Made by a program: the position numbers and the translations under genes
Notes under the pieces: generated by a model
Told to the model about the DNA's origin: nothing
Databases searched by the model: none
Seen by the model: only the letters and a program-made list of their open reading frames with translations
In this document: piece by piece, positions 22,562 through 32,947 of the stretch
Layout of the letters: every line of letters starts with the position of its first letter
How positions within the stretch are numbered: the stretch's first letter is position 1
Origin: Candidatus Peribacteria bacterium
GTDB taxonomy: Bacteria; Patescibacteriota; Gracilibacteria; UBA1369; 2-02-FULL-48-14
NCBI GenBank assembly: GCA_943349825.1
Contig: CALQZQ010000002.1
Span: 124,001-188,000 of the forward strand
Direction of reading: 5' to 3'
DNA: 64,000 bases

Positions 22562-23653
22562 TCACTGTACAGTCTCAATCACCTCCCGCATCGCCTTCTC
22601 AAAAGCCTTCACGCTGTAATTTTGCGCGTGCTTGGCGATCACAGCCGGTTTGTAGCCTTTTTCGTGGATCAGCAGCTGCGTGAGCCCGGCCTCCATGCTC
22701 TCCAGAGTTTGCTCTTCAAAAAACTCGCCAGTCACGCCTTCCACCATGGTTTCGGTGAGGCCGCCCTTTCGCAAACCCAAAACAGGCTTTCCACACGCCA
22801 TCGCCTCCACCGGCGCGATTCCAAAATCGTCTTCCCCCGGGAAAATAAAAGCGCGGCAATTTTCCATGTATTCTTTCACCACTTCATCGGACTTGAAGCC
22901 CAAAAAGTCCACATTCCCGGCGGCCATGCGCCTCAGTTTGCGCTCTTCTGGGCCCGTTCCGATCACCACCAATCTTTTCCCGAGCATGTTGAAGAGTTCC
23001 ACCGCCAAATCAATGCGCTTGTAGTGCGAGAGCTGCGATACGATCAAAAAATAACCTTCATTTTTAGGATGCGGTTCGAAGCGCTCGGTGTCCACCGGCG
23101 GATGAATGATGGTGGATTCCTGACGATAATATTTTCGAATGCGATTCTGCACGGTCTTTGAATTCGCAAGAGCTTCGTCCACACGCTGGGCCGCCAAAAA
23201 ATCCCACTCGCGCACTTTGTGCAAAGCCCGACCCACAAAAAGTTCACCAAAGATTCCCAGCTGCTGCTCTTTCACATACTCGTGCGTGTAGTCCCACGCG
23301 TAGCGCATGGGGGAATGGTAGTAACAGATGTGACGCGTTTCCAAATTGGTCACAATGCCATGCGAATAAGCCCCGGAGCTGGACACGACTACATCGAAAC
23401 CTGAAAGATCGAACTGCTCCACGGCGCCCGGCATGAAGGGAAAAAGAAACTTGTGCATGCCCGGCAAGAAGCGGGGAAATTTCTGCAACGAAGAAGTCTT
23501 CACGCGTTCTTTCGGAAAAACTTTCCCGACTTTTTTTTCATCGTAGAGCAGTGTGTACACGGGCGCTTCCGGATACATGTCCATCAGCACTTTGAGCACG
23601 CGCTCAGCGCCGCCCAGCCGGAGTAGGAAATCGTGAACAAAAGCAATTTTCAT
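22562..23653 (-). CDS. Glycosyltransferase (GT4-like)
   Basis: GGAERVL, LIVSQLSHYKRIDLAVELFN, FPGEDDFGIAPVEAMACGKPVLG. Confidence 0.92.
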   Translation of the reverse strand: MKIAFVHDFLLRLGGAERVLKVLMDMYPEAPVYTLLYDEKKVGKVFPKERVKTSSLQKFPRFLPGMHKFLFPFMPGAVEQFDLSGFDVVVSSSGAYSHGIVTNLETRHICYYHSPMRYAWDYTHEYVKEQQLGIFGELFVGRALHKVREWDFLAAQRVDEALANSKTVQNRIRKYYRQESTIIHPPVDTERFEPHPKNEGYFLIVSQLSHYKRIDLAVELFNMLGKRLVVIGTGPEERKLRRMAAGNVDFLGFKSDEVVKEYMENCRAFIFPGEDDFGIAPVEAMACGKPVLGLRKGGLTETMVEGVTGEFFEEQTLESMEAGLTQLLIHEKGYKPAVIAKHAQNYSVKAFEKAMREVIETVQ

Positions 23654-24738
23654 CAGGAGGAGTGTACGTCAGATTTTTTAAACACGGAAGTCAAAGCCTG
23701 TGCCGCTTTCTTCCACGAAAACTGTTTGAGTCGCTTCTGCCCGCGGGCCACCAATTCTTCTCGCAGTCTTGCATCGCTCGCCAAGCGTCGCATGGCGTCT
23801 GCAAAACCGGTGGCATCCAGAGGGTCCACATATAGCGCCGCATCTCCGCCCACTTCTCGCAGCGCAGGAATATCCGAACAAATCACCGGGCACTGGGCCT
23901 CAAAAGCTTGCAGCAAGGGAAACCCAAAACCTTCCTCCAGAGAAGGAAAAACCAGTGCAGTGGAAGTATGAAAAAGCCGGCTGGCCTCTTTTTCATCCAC
24001 ATAACCCAGGAGGTCCACATTTTCCACAGCGGGCAAACTATAGCCACGCACGGTCTTTCCGGCCAGAATCAAATGGCCCACGTTTTCACGGGAGTAAATA
24101 CTCCAGGCTTCAAGCAATGTAGTGATGTTTTTTTTCGCCTCCAAACGTCCTAAAAAGAAAAACAGCGGATCCGGAGAACGCTTCACTTGAATTGATGGCA
24201 AACTCAGTGGCCCATGCGGCACCACGGTCACACGCTTCGCCCCATAAAACTTTAGCAAATCCACAGCCACCGCTTCGCTCGGCACGAAAATCATCTCACA
24301 CTTCCGCACAGCCCGTCTCGTGCTCCAATTCAAATACCAGCGCGCCCTCCATCCGTAAGCCGAAGGGATTTTTCTAAACGCCACATCGTGCACGGTCACA
24401 AACGAACGCTTGGGCGCAAAAAACGGCAACACATGAGCCGGTACGAACAAAAGATCCGGCTTATGCCAGAGCATTTCCCAAGAAAGTCGCACCAGCGACC
24501 ACAGCCGCGGAAACCACAAAATCTTTTGCAGCTTGCGTGGAAACCCTTCAATCACTTTCGGCGTGTATAGACGCACTTCAAAACCCTCCAATTCCGGCAA
24601 CAGCGCGCGCAAAATTTCGCTGCTGTAGCGCTCGACCCCCGTGGGACAAGAACGCGTGCTGCGTGAGGCATCAATGCCAAGCTTAGGCGGGTGCAGCGGT
24701 CTGGGGGAGACGCTGCCAAGGAGTAGGGGGTGCTTCAT
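23653..24738 (-). CDS. Glycosyltransferase (GT4-like)
   Basis: DPLFFFLGRLEAKKNITTLLEAW, FPSLEEGFGFPLLQAFEAQCPVICS. Confidence 0.92.
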   Translation of the reverse strand: MKHPLLLGSVSPRPLHPPKLGIDASRSTRSCPTGVERYSSEILRALLPELEGFEVRLYTPKVIEGFPRKLQKILWFPRLWSLVRLSWEMLWHKPDLLFVPAHVLPFFAPKRSFVTVHDVAFRKIPSAYGWRARWYLNWSTRRAVRKCEMIFVPSEAVAVDLLKFYGAKRVTVVPHGPLSLPSIQVKRSPDPLFFFLGRLEAKKNITTLLEAWSIYSRENVGHLILAGKTVRGYSLPAVENVDLLGYVDEKEASRLFHTSTALVFPSLEEGFGFPLLQAFEAQCPVICSDIPALREVGGDAALYVDPLDATGFADAMRRLASDARLREELVARGQKRLKQFSWKKAAQALTSVFKKSDVHSS

Positions 24739-25369
24739 TGCGATCAGCCAGAGTTAAAGCCACAATATTTTCCGCTCCCGCCGCCCTTAGCGCCTCTGCG
24801 CACGCGAGCAAGGTGGAGCCGGTGGTCACTATATCATCCACCAGAACGATTTGACCACCCGCCGGAATCCGCCCAAGCACTTCAAAGGCCCCGGCCAAAT
24901 TCCCGAGCCGCTCCACTCGTCCACCCACTTTCACCTGGCTCTCCGTCTCCCGCACGCGCCTCAGCAAACTCAGCACGGGCGCCCCAATAGCCCGACCCAC
25001 GCCCTCAGCCAAAAGCTCAGACTGATTGTAACCGCGCTCCAACTCACGCTTCTTATGCAGCGGCACCGGCACCAAAATCACCTGAGAAGGCTCCAACAAA
25101 AGTTTCAACGCTTCTCGGAGTGGTGGCAGCAAAAACCGCACCACATCGGCCTGATGCGAGTACTTCAAAGGATAAATCAGCCGCTCGAGCAGATCGCCCT
25201 CCTCAAAATACAGCGCCGAACCGACCTTCAAACCTTCTAACGAGCGTACATGCGGATAAAACCCCAGCCTGTCCCGGCACCGCGAGCAGAGCGCCTCGCC
25301 CAAATACCCGCACGAAACGCAGGGCACCGGGAACATAAACCTGACGACAGTATGTAAAAGCTTCAACAT
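24683..25369 (-). CDS. ComF family phosphoribosyltransferase-like protein
   Basis: CSRCRDRL, RGYNQSELLAEGV, IVLVDDIVTTGSTLLACAEALR. Confidence 0.9.
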   Translation of the reverse strand: MLKLLHTVVRFMFPVPCVSCGYLGEALCSRCRDRLGFYPHVRSLEGLKVGSALYFEEGDLLERLIYPLKYSHQADVVRFLLPPLREALKLLLEPSQVILVPVPLHKKRELERGYNQSELLAEGVGRAIGAPVLSLLRRVRETESQVKVGGRVERLGNLAGAFEVLGRIPAGGQIVLVDDIVTTGSTLLACAEALRAAGAENIVALTLADRNEAPPTPWQRLPQTAAPA

Positions 25370-25460
25370 AGCTACAGCATAACAAAAAAGTCCTGACAAA
25401 AAGCTGACTTGTTTGGAGCCGCAGAGGAAAGCGATATAATCATTACTTATCCAACAAATA

Positions 25461-26120
25461 ATGAGCGCTCCACGATTACTTTTTGGAACTCAGCAGCCTC
25501 TTCGAGATAAAGGCGTAATTTTAGAGCAGACTGTGGACGCAGCCTGTGACGATTTATGTCTCGACATAGATCCAAGATTTAGGAAATGGGTACGTGCACT
25601 CATCGAATCTGCCCTGGATAGGAAAGAGGGGGAGGGTTTTGACTTTCTAGACAGACGCGAAACAGTTGCAGAACTATTCAACGGAGCCTTTCAACAGCCC
25701 AGCCCTCGAGTAAGGGCTCACTACCTGGCAACTGCGGGTAGGAAAGCACTGTTGATGTCGGGTGGCATTGGAATCAGGAGCGTCATCAGCGGGCAAAAGG
25801 CGGTGAGCCATTATCGGGAGATGGCGGCTTTATCGCTATCCATGGCAGCGGGGGCAGACCCCACGATCGATGCTCATTATGCCTACGGGGAAGGGGAGCT
25901 AATCACTGACGAGGAAGAATTACAACGTATCAAATGGGCTTTGCAAAGAATGGGCACGCGCTTGAGCACTCCGTGGCTGGCAAGAGTCGCTCGAAAAGTC
26001 CCCGATCTCTCCGGGGTGATTCAGTGGGCGGGCAGTGCACTCATGGGACGAGATTACACTAGGATGACTGCTGTGCCAGGCCTAACCCCTCTGCTCGAAG
26101 TGGGTAAACCTGAAAATTAA
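25461..26120 (+). CDS. Hypothetical protein
   Basis: 219-aa ORF; TATAAT 20 nt upstream of ATG. Confidence 0.7.
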   Translation: MSAPRLLFGTQQPLRDKGVILEQTVDAACDDLCLDIDPRFRKWVRALIESALDRKEGEGFDFLDRRETVAELFNGAFQQPSPRVRAHYLATAGRKALLMSGGIGIRSVISGQKAVSHYREMAALSLSMAAGADPTIDAHYAYGEGELITDEEELQRIKWALQRMGTRLSTPWLARVARKVPDLSGVIQWAGSALMGRDYTRMTAVPGLTPLLEVGKPEN

Positions 26121-26166
26121 TTCCCACTCGCCCTCGACCCGGCCGCCGTGCTACACTGGACGCAAT

Positions 26167-26682
26167 ATGAACGATCAATTTCACGATTCTAAAAAATCCT
26201 CAGAAAAGGGGAGGGGAAGCCGTTCGGGAAGGCCTGCAGGCCGCTCTCGACGCCGTGACGTGCACGAAAAATCCTGCGGGGTGCTGGTGTACCGCCGCGA
26301 CGAATCCGGCATCAAGTTCTTGCTCCTGCATTACCCGGGCGGCCATTGGGATTTTGCCAAAGGCCATGTGGAAAAGCGCGACGCCTCGGAAACCGCCACG
26401 GCCCTGCGCGAACTCACCGAAGAAACTGGCATCACTCAGGTGGAATTCAACGAAGGCTACAAGCACTCCATGTATTACGAATTCAATCGAGGCCCCCGTG
26501 AACGGGTGAAGAAAATAGTCGTCTACTTTCTGGCTGAAACCCCGGAGGAAGTGGTGAAGATTTCCTTCGAGCACCAAAACTTCATCTGGCTGCCCTACGA
26601 AGAAGCCCTGGAACGCCTGACCTACGAGAACGCCAAAGAACTCCTGCGTAAAGCCCTTCCGCACCTGCAATATGAGCTTTGA
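26167..26682 (+). CDS. NUDIX hydrolase
   Basis: GHWDFAKGHVEKRDASETATALRELTEETGI. Confidence 0.93.
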   Translation: MNDQFHDSKKSSEKGRGSRSGRPAGRSRRRDVHEKSCGVLVYRRDESGIKFLLLHYPGGHWDFAKGHVEKRDASETATALRELTEETGITQVEFNEGYKHSMYYEFNRGPRERVKKIVVYFLAETPEEVVKISFEHQNFIWLPYEEALERLTYENAKELLRKALPHLQYEL

Positions 26683-29600
26683 TGCTGCCTTTGCAAAACT
26701 GAACGAAGAGCAAAAAGCTGCCGCTTCTCACATCGACGGTCCCATGATGGTGCTCGCCGGACCAGGCACGGGAAAGACTCAAATCATCGCGCTGCGCATC
26801 GCCAAAATTCTGAAGGAAACGCAGCTTGAGCCGCACAACATCCTTTGTCTGACTTTTACCGAATCCGGCGTGGCCGCCATGCGCCGTCGCCTCCTCGAAT
26901 TCATCGGAACAGCCGCTTACGCCGTGCGTGTCTGCACTTTTCACGCGTTTTGCAACGACGTGATCAAAGAAAATCCTGAAAAATTCCTCTTCGCCCGCGA
27001 ATTAGAACCCCTCACGGAAATCGAACGCATCCAACTGTTCCGCGCTCTGCTCGATGATCTTCCCGACGGCAGCCCCCTCCGCCCCTTCGCCGATCCTTAT
27101 TTCTATCAGCGCGACCTCATTGGAACACTGCAAAATCTCAAGCGAGAGGACATCACACCGGACGCCCTGGCCGAGCTCCTCACGAGCATTGAAAAAACAC
27201 TCGCTCAGCACGAAAGCGCCATCGAAACCTTCATCGCCATTCACGGCGGCAGCCTCAAGGCTGAAGAGCTTTTCGCCATGCAAAAAGAACTCGAAGGCAC
27301 TTTCCTTGCCGCCGCTTTCCTCGGCCTGGACTTGGACGACAAAAAGTCCCGCACCCTCGCCAAAAACAATCTCAAAACCGCCTACCAAGACGCCAAGTCC
27401 CACCTGCCCAAGCAGAGAGCACTCACGGAGTTTTACCGCTCCTACCAAGCCGCGCTCAAACTAAGAGGCCGCTACGACTACGAAGACATGATTCTCTTCA
27501 CGGTGGACAAACTCAAAGCCGACAAAGAGCTGCTCGCGCGTCTCCAGGAACAATATCAATACATTCTCGTGGACGAGTACCAAGACACCAACGGCGCTCA
27601 AAACGAAGTCGTGCGTCTGCTCGGTTCCTACTACGAAAATCCCAACATTTTTGTGGTGGGGGACGACAAGCAATCCATCTACCGTTTCCAAGGCGCTTCG
27701 CTGGAAAACATGCTCGAATTTTACCGCGCCTACAAATCCTCCATCGAGCTCGTGACCCTGCAAAGCAATTACCGCAGCCAACAAACCGTGCTCGACGCCG
27801 CCAGTAGCCTCATTCGTAACAACGAGCAGGGCCTGGAAAATCTCATTCCGGAACTGAAGCAAAATCTCACTGCTGCCACAGCGCTGCCGCCGCAAAAACT
27901 CTCCGTGGCCGAACTGCCCACGCCCGACACCGAACGCTACTTCCTCTCGCGCCAAGTGCAAGCCCTCATCGCCGCCGGCACCGACCCTTCCGAAATCGCC
28001 ATCTTCTACCGCAACAACCGGGACAGTGAAGCCCTCGCCGAACTCTTCCTCCGCCTTAAAATTCCGTTTCATCTTTACTCCGGAAAAAACCTGCTCGAAG
28101 ACAAGGAACTCCAAAAACTCATCGGCCTTTTTGAGTGGCTCGCCGACCCCGTGCACGACCGCCAACTCTTTTTCATTCTCAATTACGATTTCCTCCACTT
28201 CGATGCGCTGGAAATCCTCAAACTCACGCGCCGTGCCGCCGACCAAAAAACTGGCCTTTGGGAGCAACTGGAAACCGCCTCACAGCCGCTGCAAAATTTC
28301 CGTCAAAAAACCGCCGATTGGATCTCTGCCAGCGTCAACAGCACCTTTGTGGAGTTCTTCGAACTCGTGTTAAATGACTCTGGCTACCTCCAAAACATCC
28401 TCAAAAAACCGGACCACCTCGAGCACCTCAATCGCTTGAATACATTTTTTGATCAAGTGAAGCAGTGGAACAAGGCCAATCCCCGACTTCAGCTCAAGGA
28501 ATTCATCGACTATTTGAACCTGCTCCGTGAGAATAAAATCGCCTTGCCCGAAGCGGAACTTTCCACGCAAAAAAAAGCCGTCGCCCTCATGACCGCGCAC
28601 CGCTCCAAGGGCCTCGAATTCGAACATGTTTTCATCATGCAGTGCGTGGACAAACACTGGGGCAACAATCCCAGCCGCGCGAAAATAAAACTCCCCGCGG
28701 GTCTGCTCAAAACCCTGGACACCCTGCACAAAGAAAAGAACGAAGACGAACGCCGCTTGTTTTACGTGGCCCTCACTCGTGCGAAAAAATCCCTCACGCT
28801 GTCGCACGCCAAACTCAGCGAAACCGGCAGGGAAGAAATGCCCTCACTTTTCCTTGCGGAACTCGACCCAGCCACCACGCAAAACCTGGACACCAGCCAG
28901 CTCGAAGCCGAACCCGAAGAGCGACTGCAGGCCAATTTTTATCCACTCGTAAAAACCGCCACGGCCGACGAAACCGCTTTTGTGAAAGGCTTGCTGCAGA
29001 ACTACACCATGAGCGTCACTCACCTCAACAACTACCTCACATGTCCACGACTTTTTTACTACAACAATTTGCTCCGTGTGCCCCGCGCCAAGACTAAACA
29101 AGAAGCCTTCGGGACCGCCATCCACGAAGCCCTCAAGGACCTGCTGCTGCAAGCCAAGCCGGACGAAAAACTCCTACTCGACAGTTTTGAACGTCATCTC
29201 AAGCGGGAAATCCTCGTGGACCGTGATCACCGTGGCATCCTCACTTTTGGACGCGAAACCTTGCAGAACTATTTCGATCACTATCAAAACGAGTTCAACC
29301 CCAAGGTTCTGCTGGAATACAACTTCGCCCCGCACAACGTTCACCTCGAAAACGTGCCCATCACCGGCAAACTCGATAAGATCCAAATCTTGAGCGAAAC
29401 CGAAAAAACCGTCCACACCGTCGACTACAAAACCGGCAATCCGGACAGCAAATCTCCCGAACTCGGCCCAGATGGCAGCTACCGTCGCCAAATCATTTTC
29501 TACCAATTGCTTTGCGACAACTCCACCCAGTTTCCCTACAAAATGGTTTCCGGCGAAATCGACTTCATTCAAAAAAGTTCCAAAGAGCACACCTTTGTGC

Positions 29601-29746
29601 GCCGTCGTTTTGAAGTGACTCCCGAAGAAAAACAGAAACTCACCACCATCATCAAAGATGTTTACGCCGACATTCTAGATCTCAAATTCCTCCATCCCGA
29701 CGAATGGATCACTTGCGGAGAATGCGACTACTGCAAACTTTACTGA
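26672..29746 (+). CDS. UvrD/PcrA-family helicase fused to a PD-(D/E)XK nuclease with likely Fe-S cysteines
   Basis: VLAGPGTGKTQIIALRI; YILVDEYQDTNGAQ; C-terminal LTCPRLFYYNNLL...FGTAIHEAL...GKLDKI...VDYKTG...CGECDYC. Confidence 0.93.
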   Translation: MSFDAAFAKLNEEQKAAASHIDGPMMVLAGPGTGKTQIIALRIAKILKETQLEPHNILCLTFTESGVAAMRRRLLEFIGTAAYAVRVCTFHAFCNDVIKENPEKFLFARELEPLTEIERIQLFRALLDDLPDGSPLRPFADPYFYQRDLIGTLQNLKREDITPDALAELLTSIEKTLAQHESAIETFIAIHGGSLKAEELFAMQKELEGTFLAAAFLGLDLDDKKSRTLAKNNLKTAYQDAKSHLPKQRALTEFYRSYQAALKLRGRYDYEDMILFTVDKLKADKELLARLQEQYQYILVDEYQDTNGAQNEVVRLLGSYYENPNIFVVGDDKQSIYRFQGASLENMLEFYRAYKSSIELVTLQSNYRSQQTVLDAASSLIRNNEQGLENLIPELKQNLTAATALPPQKLSVAELPTPDTERYFLSRQVQALIAAGTDPSEIAIFYRNNRDSEALAELFLRLKIPFHLYSGKNLLEDKELQKLIGLFEWLADPVHDRQLFFILNYDFLHFDALEILKLTRRAADQKTGLWEQLETASQPLQNFRQKTADWISASVNSTFVEFFELVLNDSGYLQNILKKPDHLEHLNRLNTFFDQVKQWNKANPRLQLKEFIDYLNLLRENKIALPEAELSTQKKAVALMTAHRSKGLEFEHVFIMQCVDKHWGNNPSRAKIKLPAGLLKTLDTLHKEKNEDERRLFYVALTRAKKSLTLSHAKLSETGREEMPSLFLAELDPATTQNLDTSQLEAEPEERLQANFYPLVKTATADETAFVKGLLQNYTMSVTHLNNYLTCPRLFYYNNLLRVPRAKTKQEAFGTAIHEALKDLLLQAKPDEKLLLDSFERHLKREILVDRDHRGILTFGRETLQNYFDHYQNEFNPKVLLEYNFAPHNVHLENVPITGKLDKIQILSETEKTVHTVDYKTGNPDSKSPELGPDGSYRRQIIFYQLLCDNSTQFPYKMVSGEIDFIQKSSKEHTFVRRRFEVTPEEKQKLTTIIKDVYADILDLKFLHPDEWITCGECDYCKLY

Positions 29747-30504
29747 CCGAAGTGCACGAAGTTCGCCTTCATGTTGCCGGGCTTTTTAAAGCCACCCGGT
29801 TGACCCAAAATGTAGAGGCGATCGCCCTTCTGGATCACTTCTTTCTCGGCCAAAACCGACAGCGGCACCTCCACAGTTTTTTCCGTGCCATCCGGTAGCA
29901 AAATCGTGACCTCAACGGTGTCTGCATCCACATTCTCCACTTGAGTCACTTCCCCAGAAGAGCTGTATTGGTAGTCGCTGGATTTCGTCACCACGGGGTT
30001 GAATAAAACCGAGCTCGCATCGGCCGTACTCGTACCACTTTGGGTCGCTCCCACCGCAATCCCTCCCACAAAAGATCCCGCGGCCACCACCACAAAGAGC
30101 CCTGCCATCACGCTGGAGAGTTTCCTGGCTCGCACGCCACGAATCATCAAATGGCGGATGCTATAGACCAAGCCCGCGAAGAAAATCAAAGCGGAAAGCA
30201 CCGGAACTTGTTCAAGGAGCGCCCGTGCACCTTCGTAAGTCAAAAGCACAGAAGGGTCCTCGTTCACCACACCCAAATAGCTCGACAAATCGCTGTTCAG
30301 CAGGTTCAAAACCACAGCCGTGAATCCATAGATCAGAGCAGTCACTCCAAAAGCCAACTTCAAGGAAGACCAAAAGACTTGGCGTCGTTCCAGCACCGCG
30401 GCTTTTTTGTCCACGGCTTGCATGATGCGGGCAGCGAGCCCAGCAGGCACGGCCACGTCAGGCTTCAGAGTTTTCAGCAATGGTTCGAGAGAGTCACTTT
30501 TCAT
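29740..30504 (-). CDS. Probable membrane anti-sigma factor
   Basis: TM protein overlapping the ECF sigma gene by 4 nt. Confidence 0.65.
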   Translation of the reverse strand: MKSDSLEPLLKTLKPDVAVPAGLAARIMQAVDKKAAVLERRQVFWSSLKLAFGVTALIYGFTAVVLNLLNSDLSSYLGVVNEDPSVLLTYEGARALLEQVPVLSALIFFAGLVYSIRHLMIRGVRARKLSSVMAGLFVVVAAGSFVGGIAVGATQSGTSTADASSVLFNPVVTKSSDYQYSSSGEVTQVENVDADTVEVTILLPDGTEKTVEVPLSVLAEKEVIQKGDRLYILGQPGGFKKPGNMKANFVHFGQ

Positions 30505-31067
30505 AGAGGGGCTAAATAAGATTTCAAAGTTTTTTTTGCGCGATTCAGGTGCACTTTCACGGTGTTCAGAGGGATTCGCAGCACCTCCGCAATCTCTTCA
30601 TAGGACAGGTCTTGAATGTAGCGCAGCTGCACCACCACCTGATATTTTTTCGGCAGCTTTTGGACCGCCGTTTGCACCTCCTCAACCACTTCGTGCTGAG
30701 CCGCTTTTTCCCGCGGGTTCAATTCTTTCCCCTGCACCCGTTCCACGAAGGAATCTTCCTCTTCTTCGCGTTCCAAGTCTGAGAAATTGAAGTTTTTTTT
30801 CTTCTTCGCCAGGTTGCGGCAGAGGTTCACGCAGATCGTCATCAGCCAGGGCTTCAGCAGGATTTCCCGATCGCTGTTCTTCATCAGCGATTCGTAGGCC
30901 CGGACGAAAGTTTCTTGAGCCACGTCCTGCGCATCTTCACTGTTGTGGGTGAATTTGTAGGCCAACCAGTATACGGGGCGATGGTATTTCTCAACGATCG
31001 CCGCAAACGCCGCTGATTCACCGGAGAGGAGGAATTCCTGGAGCAGAATGCTGTCTGGATCACGCAT
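30501..31067 (-). CDS. ECF-type sigma-70 factor
   Basis: NSEDAQDVAQETFVRAYESL; LPKKYQVVVQLRYIQDLSYEEIAEVLRIPLNTVKVHLNRAKKTL. Confidence 0.95.
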   Translation of the reverse strand: MRDPDSILLQEFLLSGESAAFAAIVEKYHRPVYWLAYKFTHNSEDAQDVAQETFVRAYESLMKNSDREILLKPWLMTICVNLCRNLAKKKKNFNFSDLEREEEEDSFVERVQGKELNPREKAAQHEVVEEVQTAVQKLPKKYQVVVQLRYIQDLSYEEIAEVLRIPLNTVKVHLNRAKKTLKSYLAPL

Positions 31068-31111
31068 GGTTTCATACTATTATACAATCGGGAAAAGAAA
31101 AAGTTTCGTGA

Positions 31112-31135
31112 AACAATTGGCGCCGCCTAATTGTT
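31112..31135. promoter_or_regulatory. Inverted repeat between ECF sigma gene and divergent secreted-protein gene
   Basis: AACAATT-ggcgccgcct-AATTGTT, next to a TGAAAC hexamer. Confidence 0.45.
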
Positions 31136-31168
31136 TAAGCCACTGTCTTCACTCTTTAACCCTATTTT

Positions 31169-31600
31169 ATGAAGAACTTCATTTTTACTTCCCTCCTCAC
31201 AACCCTCCTCCTTGTAGTCCTGGTCCCTGCGGCTTCCGCCTCGAGCATCGGCACTAGCCCTCTGCTCAGCAACCCGGACAAGCTCGCGGAAATCGCCACA
31301 GCTTTCGGTATTTCCACAGAAACCCTCACCACGGAATTGGAAGAAGGCAACACTCTCAAGCAAATCGCCATGGAATACAAAGTACCCAAAGAAACAGCGA
31401 GTACTTACATCAAAAACCACTTCAAGCGTCTCACCGACGATCAACTCCAGCAAATCGCCACGGAACTGAACATCACCACGGACGAAGTAAAGGCGGCACT
31501 CAAAGATAAAACTTTAAAGACGCTCTTCGATGCCCAAGGCACCGACATCAAAATCTTCATGGAAAGCATTGGCGCACCAAAGCCTAAGCACAAACAGTAG
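31169..31600 (+). CDS. Small secreted protein with repeated helical motif
   Basis: Signal peptide MKNFIFTSLLTTLLLVVLVPAASA; LAEIATAFGISTETLTTEL / LQQIATELNITTDEVKAAL. Confidence 0.75.
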   Translation: MKNFIFTSLLTTLLLVVLVPAASASSIGTSPLLSNPDKLAEIATAFGISTETLTTELEEGNTLKQIAMEYKVPKETASTYIKNHFKRLTDDQLQQIATELNITTDEVKAALKDKTLKTLFDAQGTDIKIFMESIGAPKPKHKQ

Positions 31601-32806
31601 TCACAAATACTTCGCTATGCCGTGTGACAACGCATAAGTCACCGGCGTAGTGAGGAGGGTTTGGGCGCAAGGTCCAATGGCAAAATGGCGTTCAGGCGAA
31701 AAGTCCCGGTCGAATTCTTTGCGTCCGATCAAGATTTTTTCTGCCGCATACACCCCGAGTGCCGCCGCCCAAGGCAGCCCAGTGGCGGCGCCCACATACC
31801 AAATCTTTTTATTGTTTTTGTCCGGCCCCATGATGGGGAGCAAATCCTTACTCACACCCAGCATGCCGGGCCACACGGTATCTATTTCAAAGTCGAGAGC
31901 AGGGAACTTCCCGTGGATGTAATTCTTGAGTCGCCGTTCAAAGTGCGCGACATTATTACTGAGCTGCCGCGCGTAAGTATACAAAAGATCACCCCCACCA
32001 ATGAGTAGGCGCTGGTCCCCGGTGACTCTAAAATAGTTGTAGACAAGGTCCGTGTCCCACACCATCATTTCTCCGTCCGGGAATATCTTTTTGATCTGAA
32101 GACTAGACAAAGGTTTTGTGATGCCCAGAAAAGTCTGCACATGATAAACCTCCTTTTTCAGAGCGCCCATGTCGGGGATAAACCGGTCCCCACAGACGAT
32201 GATGTGCTCCACAGAAATCTGCCCGCCTGCCGTAAAAACCGTGGCCCCCTCAATCCGCTCGCAGGCAGTGCCTTCATAAATAGGAACCCCGGCAGCGACC
32301 AGCGCGTCGCGCAATGCCTGGCAATACAAATAACTGTTGATCCCAAAAGTTTCTGGGTAGCGCACGGCTCCAAAGTAGTCACCTGAGCCCAACACCTCCT
32401 CCAACTCCTCTTTTTCATACAAAGTGCTTGCATAACCGAGCTGCCTCCGCGCCTCGTGCTCTTTTTTAATACTCTCAAAACCAGAGCTATTGTTGGCCAC
32501 AAACAAAGAATCCTGCACTTGAATATCGCAAGAAATCTTATAACGTTTGATGTTTTCACGAATACCGTCGACCCCTGAACGCACAAATTCCCAAATCTCC
32601 TTGGCTTTCTTGGAGCCATACGTTTTCAAAAGAGAGCTGAGCTCAATTTCCGAGTCAGGAGTAATAAAGCCGGAGGTTTTGCCGCTTGCCCCAGCTCCAC
32701 AAAACTCTTTCTCAATCAGCACCACCGGCACGCCAGCTGCATGCAGCCTCTGGGCACAGGAAAGTCCTGCCATTCCACCTCCCACCACCACTACAGTCGT
32801 TTCCAT
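31601..32806 (-). CDS. FAD-dependent (DAO-family) oxidoreductase
   Basis: TTVVVVGGGMAGLSCAQRLHAAGVPVVLIEKEFCGAGASGKTSG. Confidence 0.92.
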   Translation of the reverse strand: METTVVVVGGGMAGLSCAQRLHAAGVPVVLIEKEFCGAGASGKTSGFITPDSEIELSSLLKTYGSKKAKEIWEFVRSGVDGIRENIKRYKISCDIQVQDSLFVANNSSGFESIKKEHEARRQLGYASTLYEKEELEEVLGSGDYFGAVRYPETFGINSYLYCQALRDALVAAGVPIYEGTACERIEGATVFTAGGQISVEHIIVCGDRFIPDMGALKKEVYHVQTFLGITKPLSSLQIKKIFPDGEMMVWDTDLVYNYFRVTGDQRLLIGGGDLLYTYARQLSNNVAHFERRLKNYIHGKFPALDFEIDTVWPGMLGVSKDLLPIMGPDKNNKKIWYVGAATGLPWAAALGVYAAEKILIGRKEFDRDFSPERHFAIGPCAQTLLTTPVTYALSHGIAKYL

Positions 32807-32947
32807 TTCACCTGAAAAAAACGCCGTCGGCTGAGGCTTCTTTTCACGATACCAATAGACGTGTGAAGGCGTTTGTATGACCCCAGGATCGCATTAACTT
32901 TACCCTAATACAAGGGCCAAAAATGGCTTTCAAAATCGCCACCTGGC

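Noticed and set aside
27461-28267. 268-aa minus-strand ORF
   Set aside because: Shadow of the helicase-nuclease gene.
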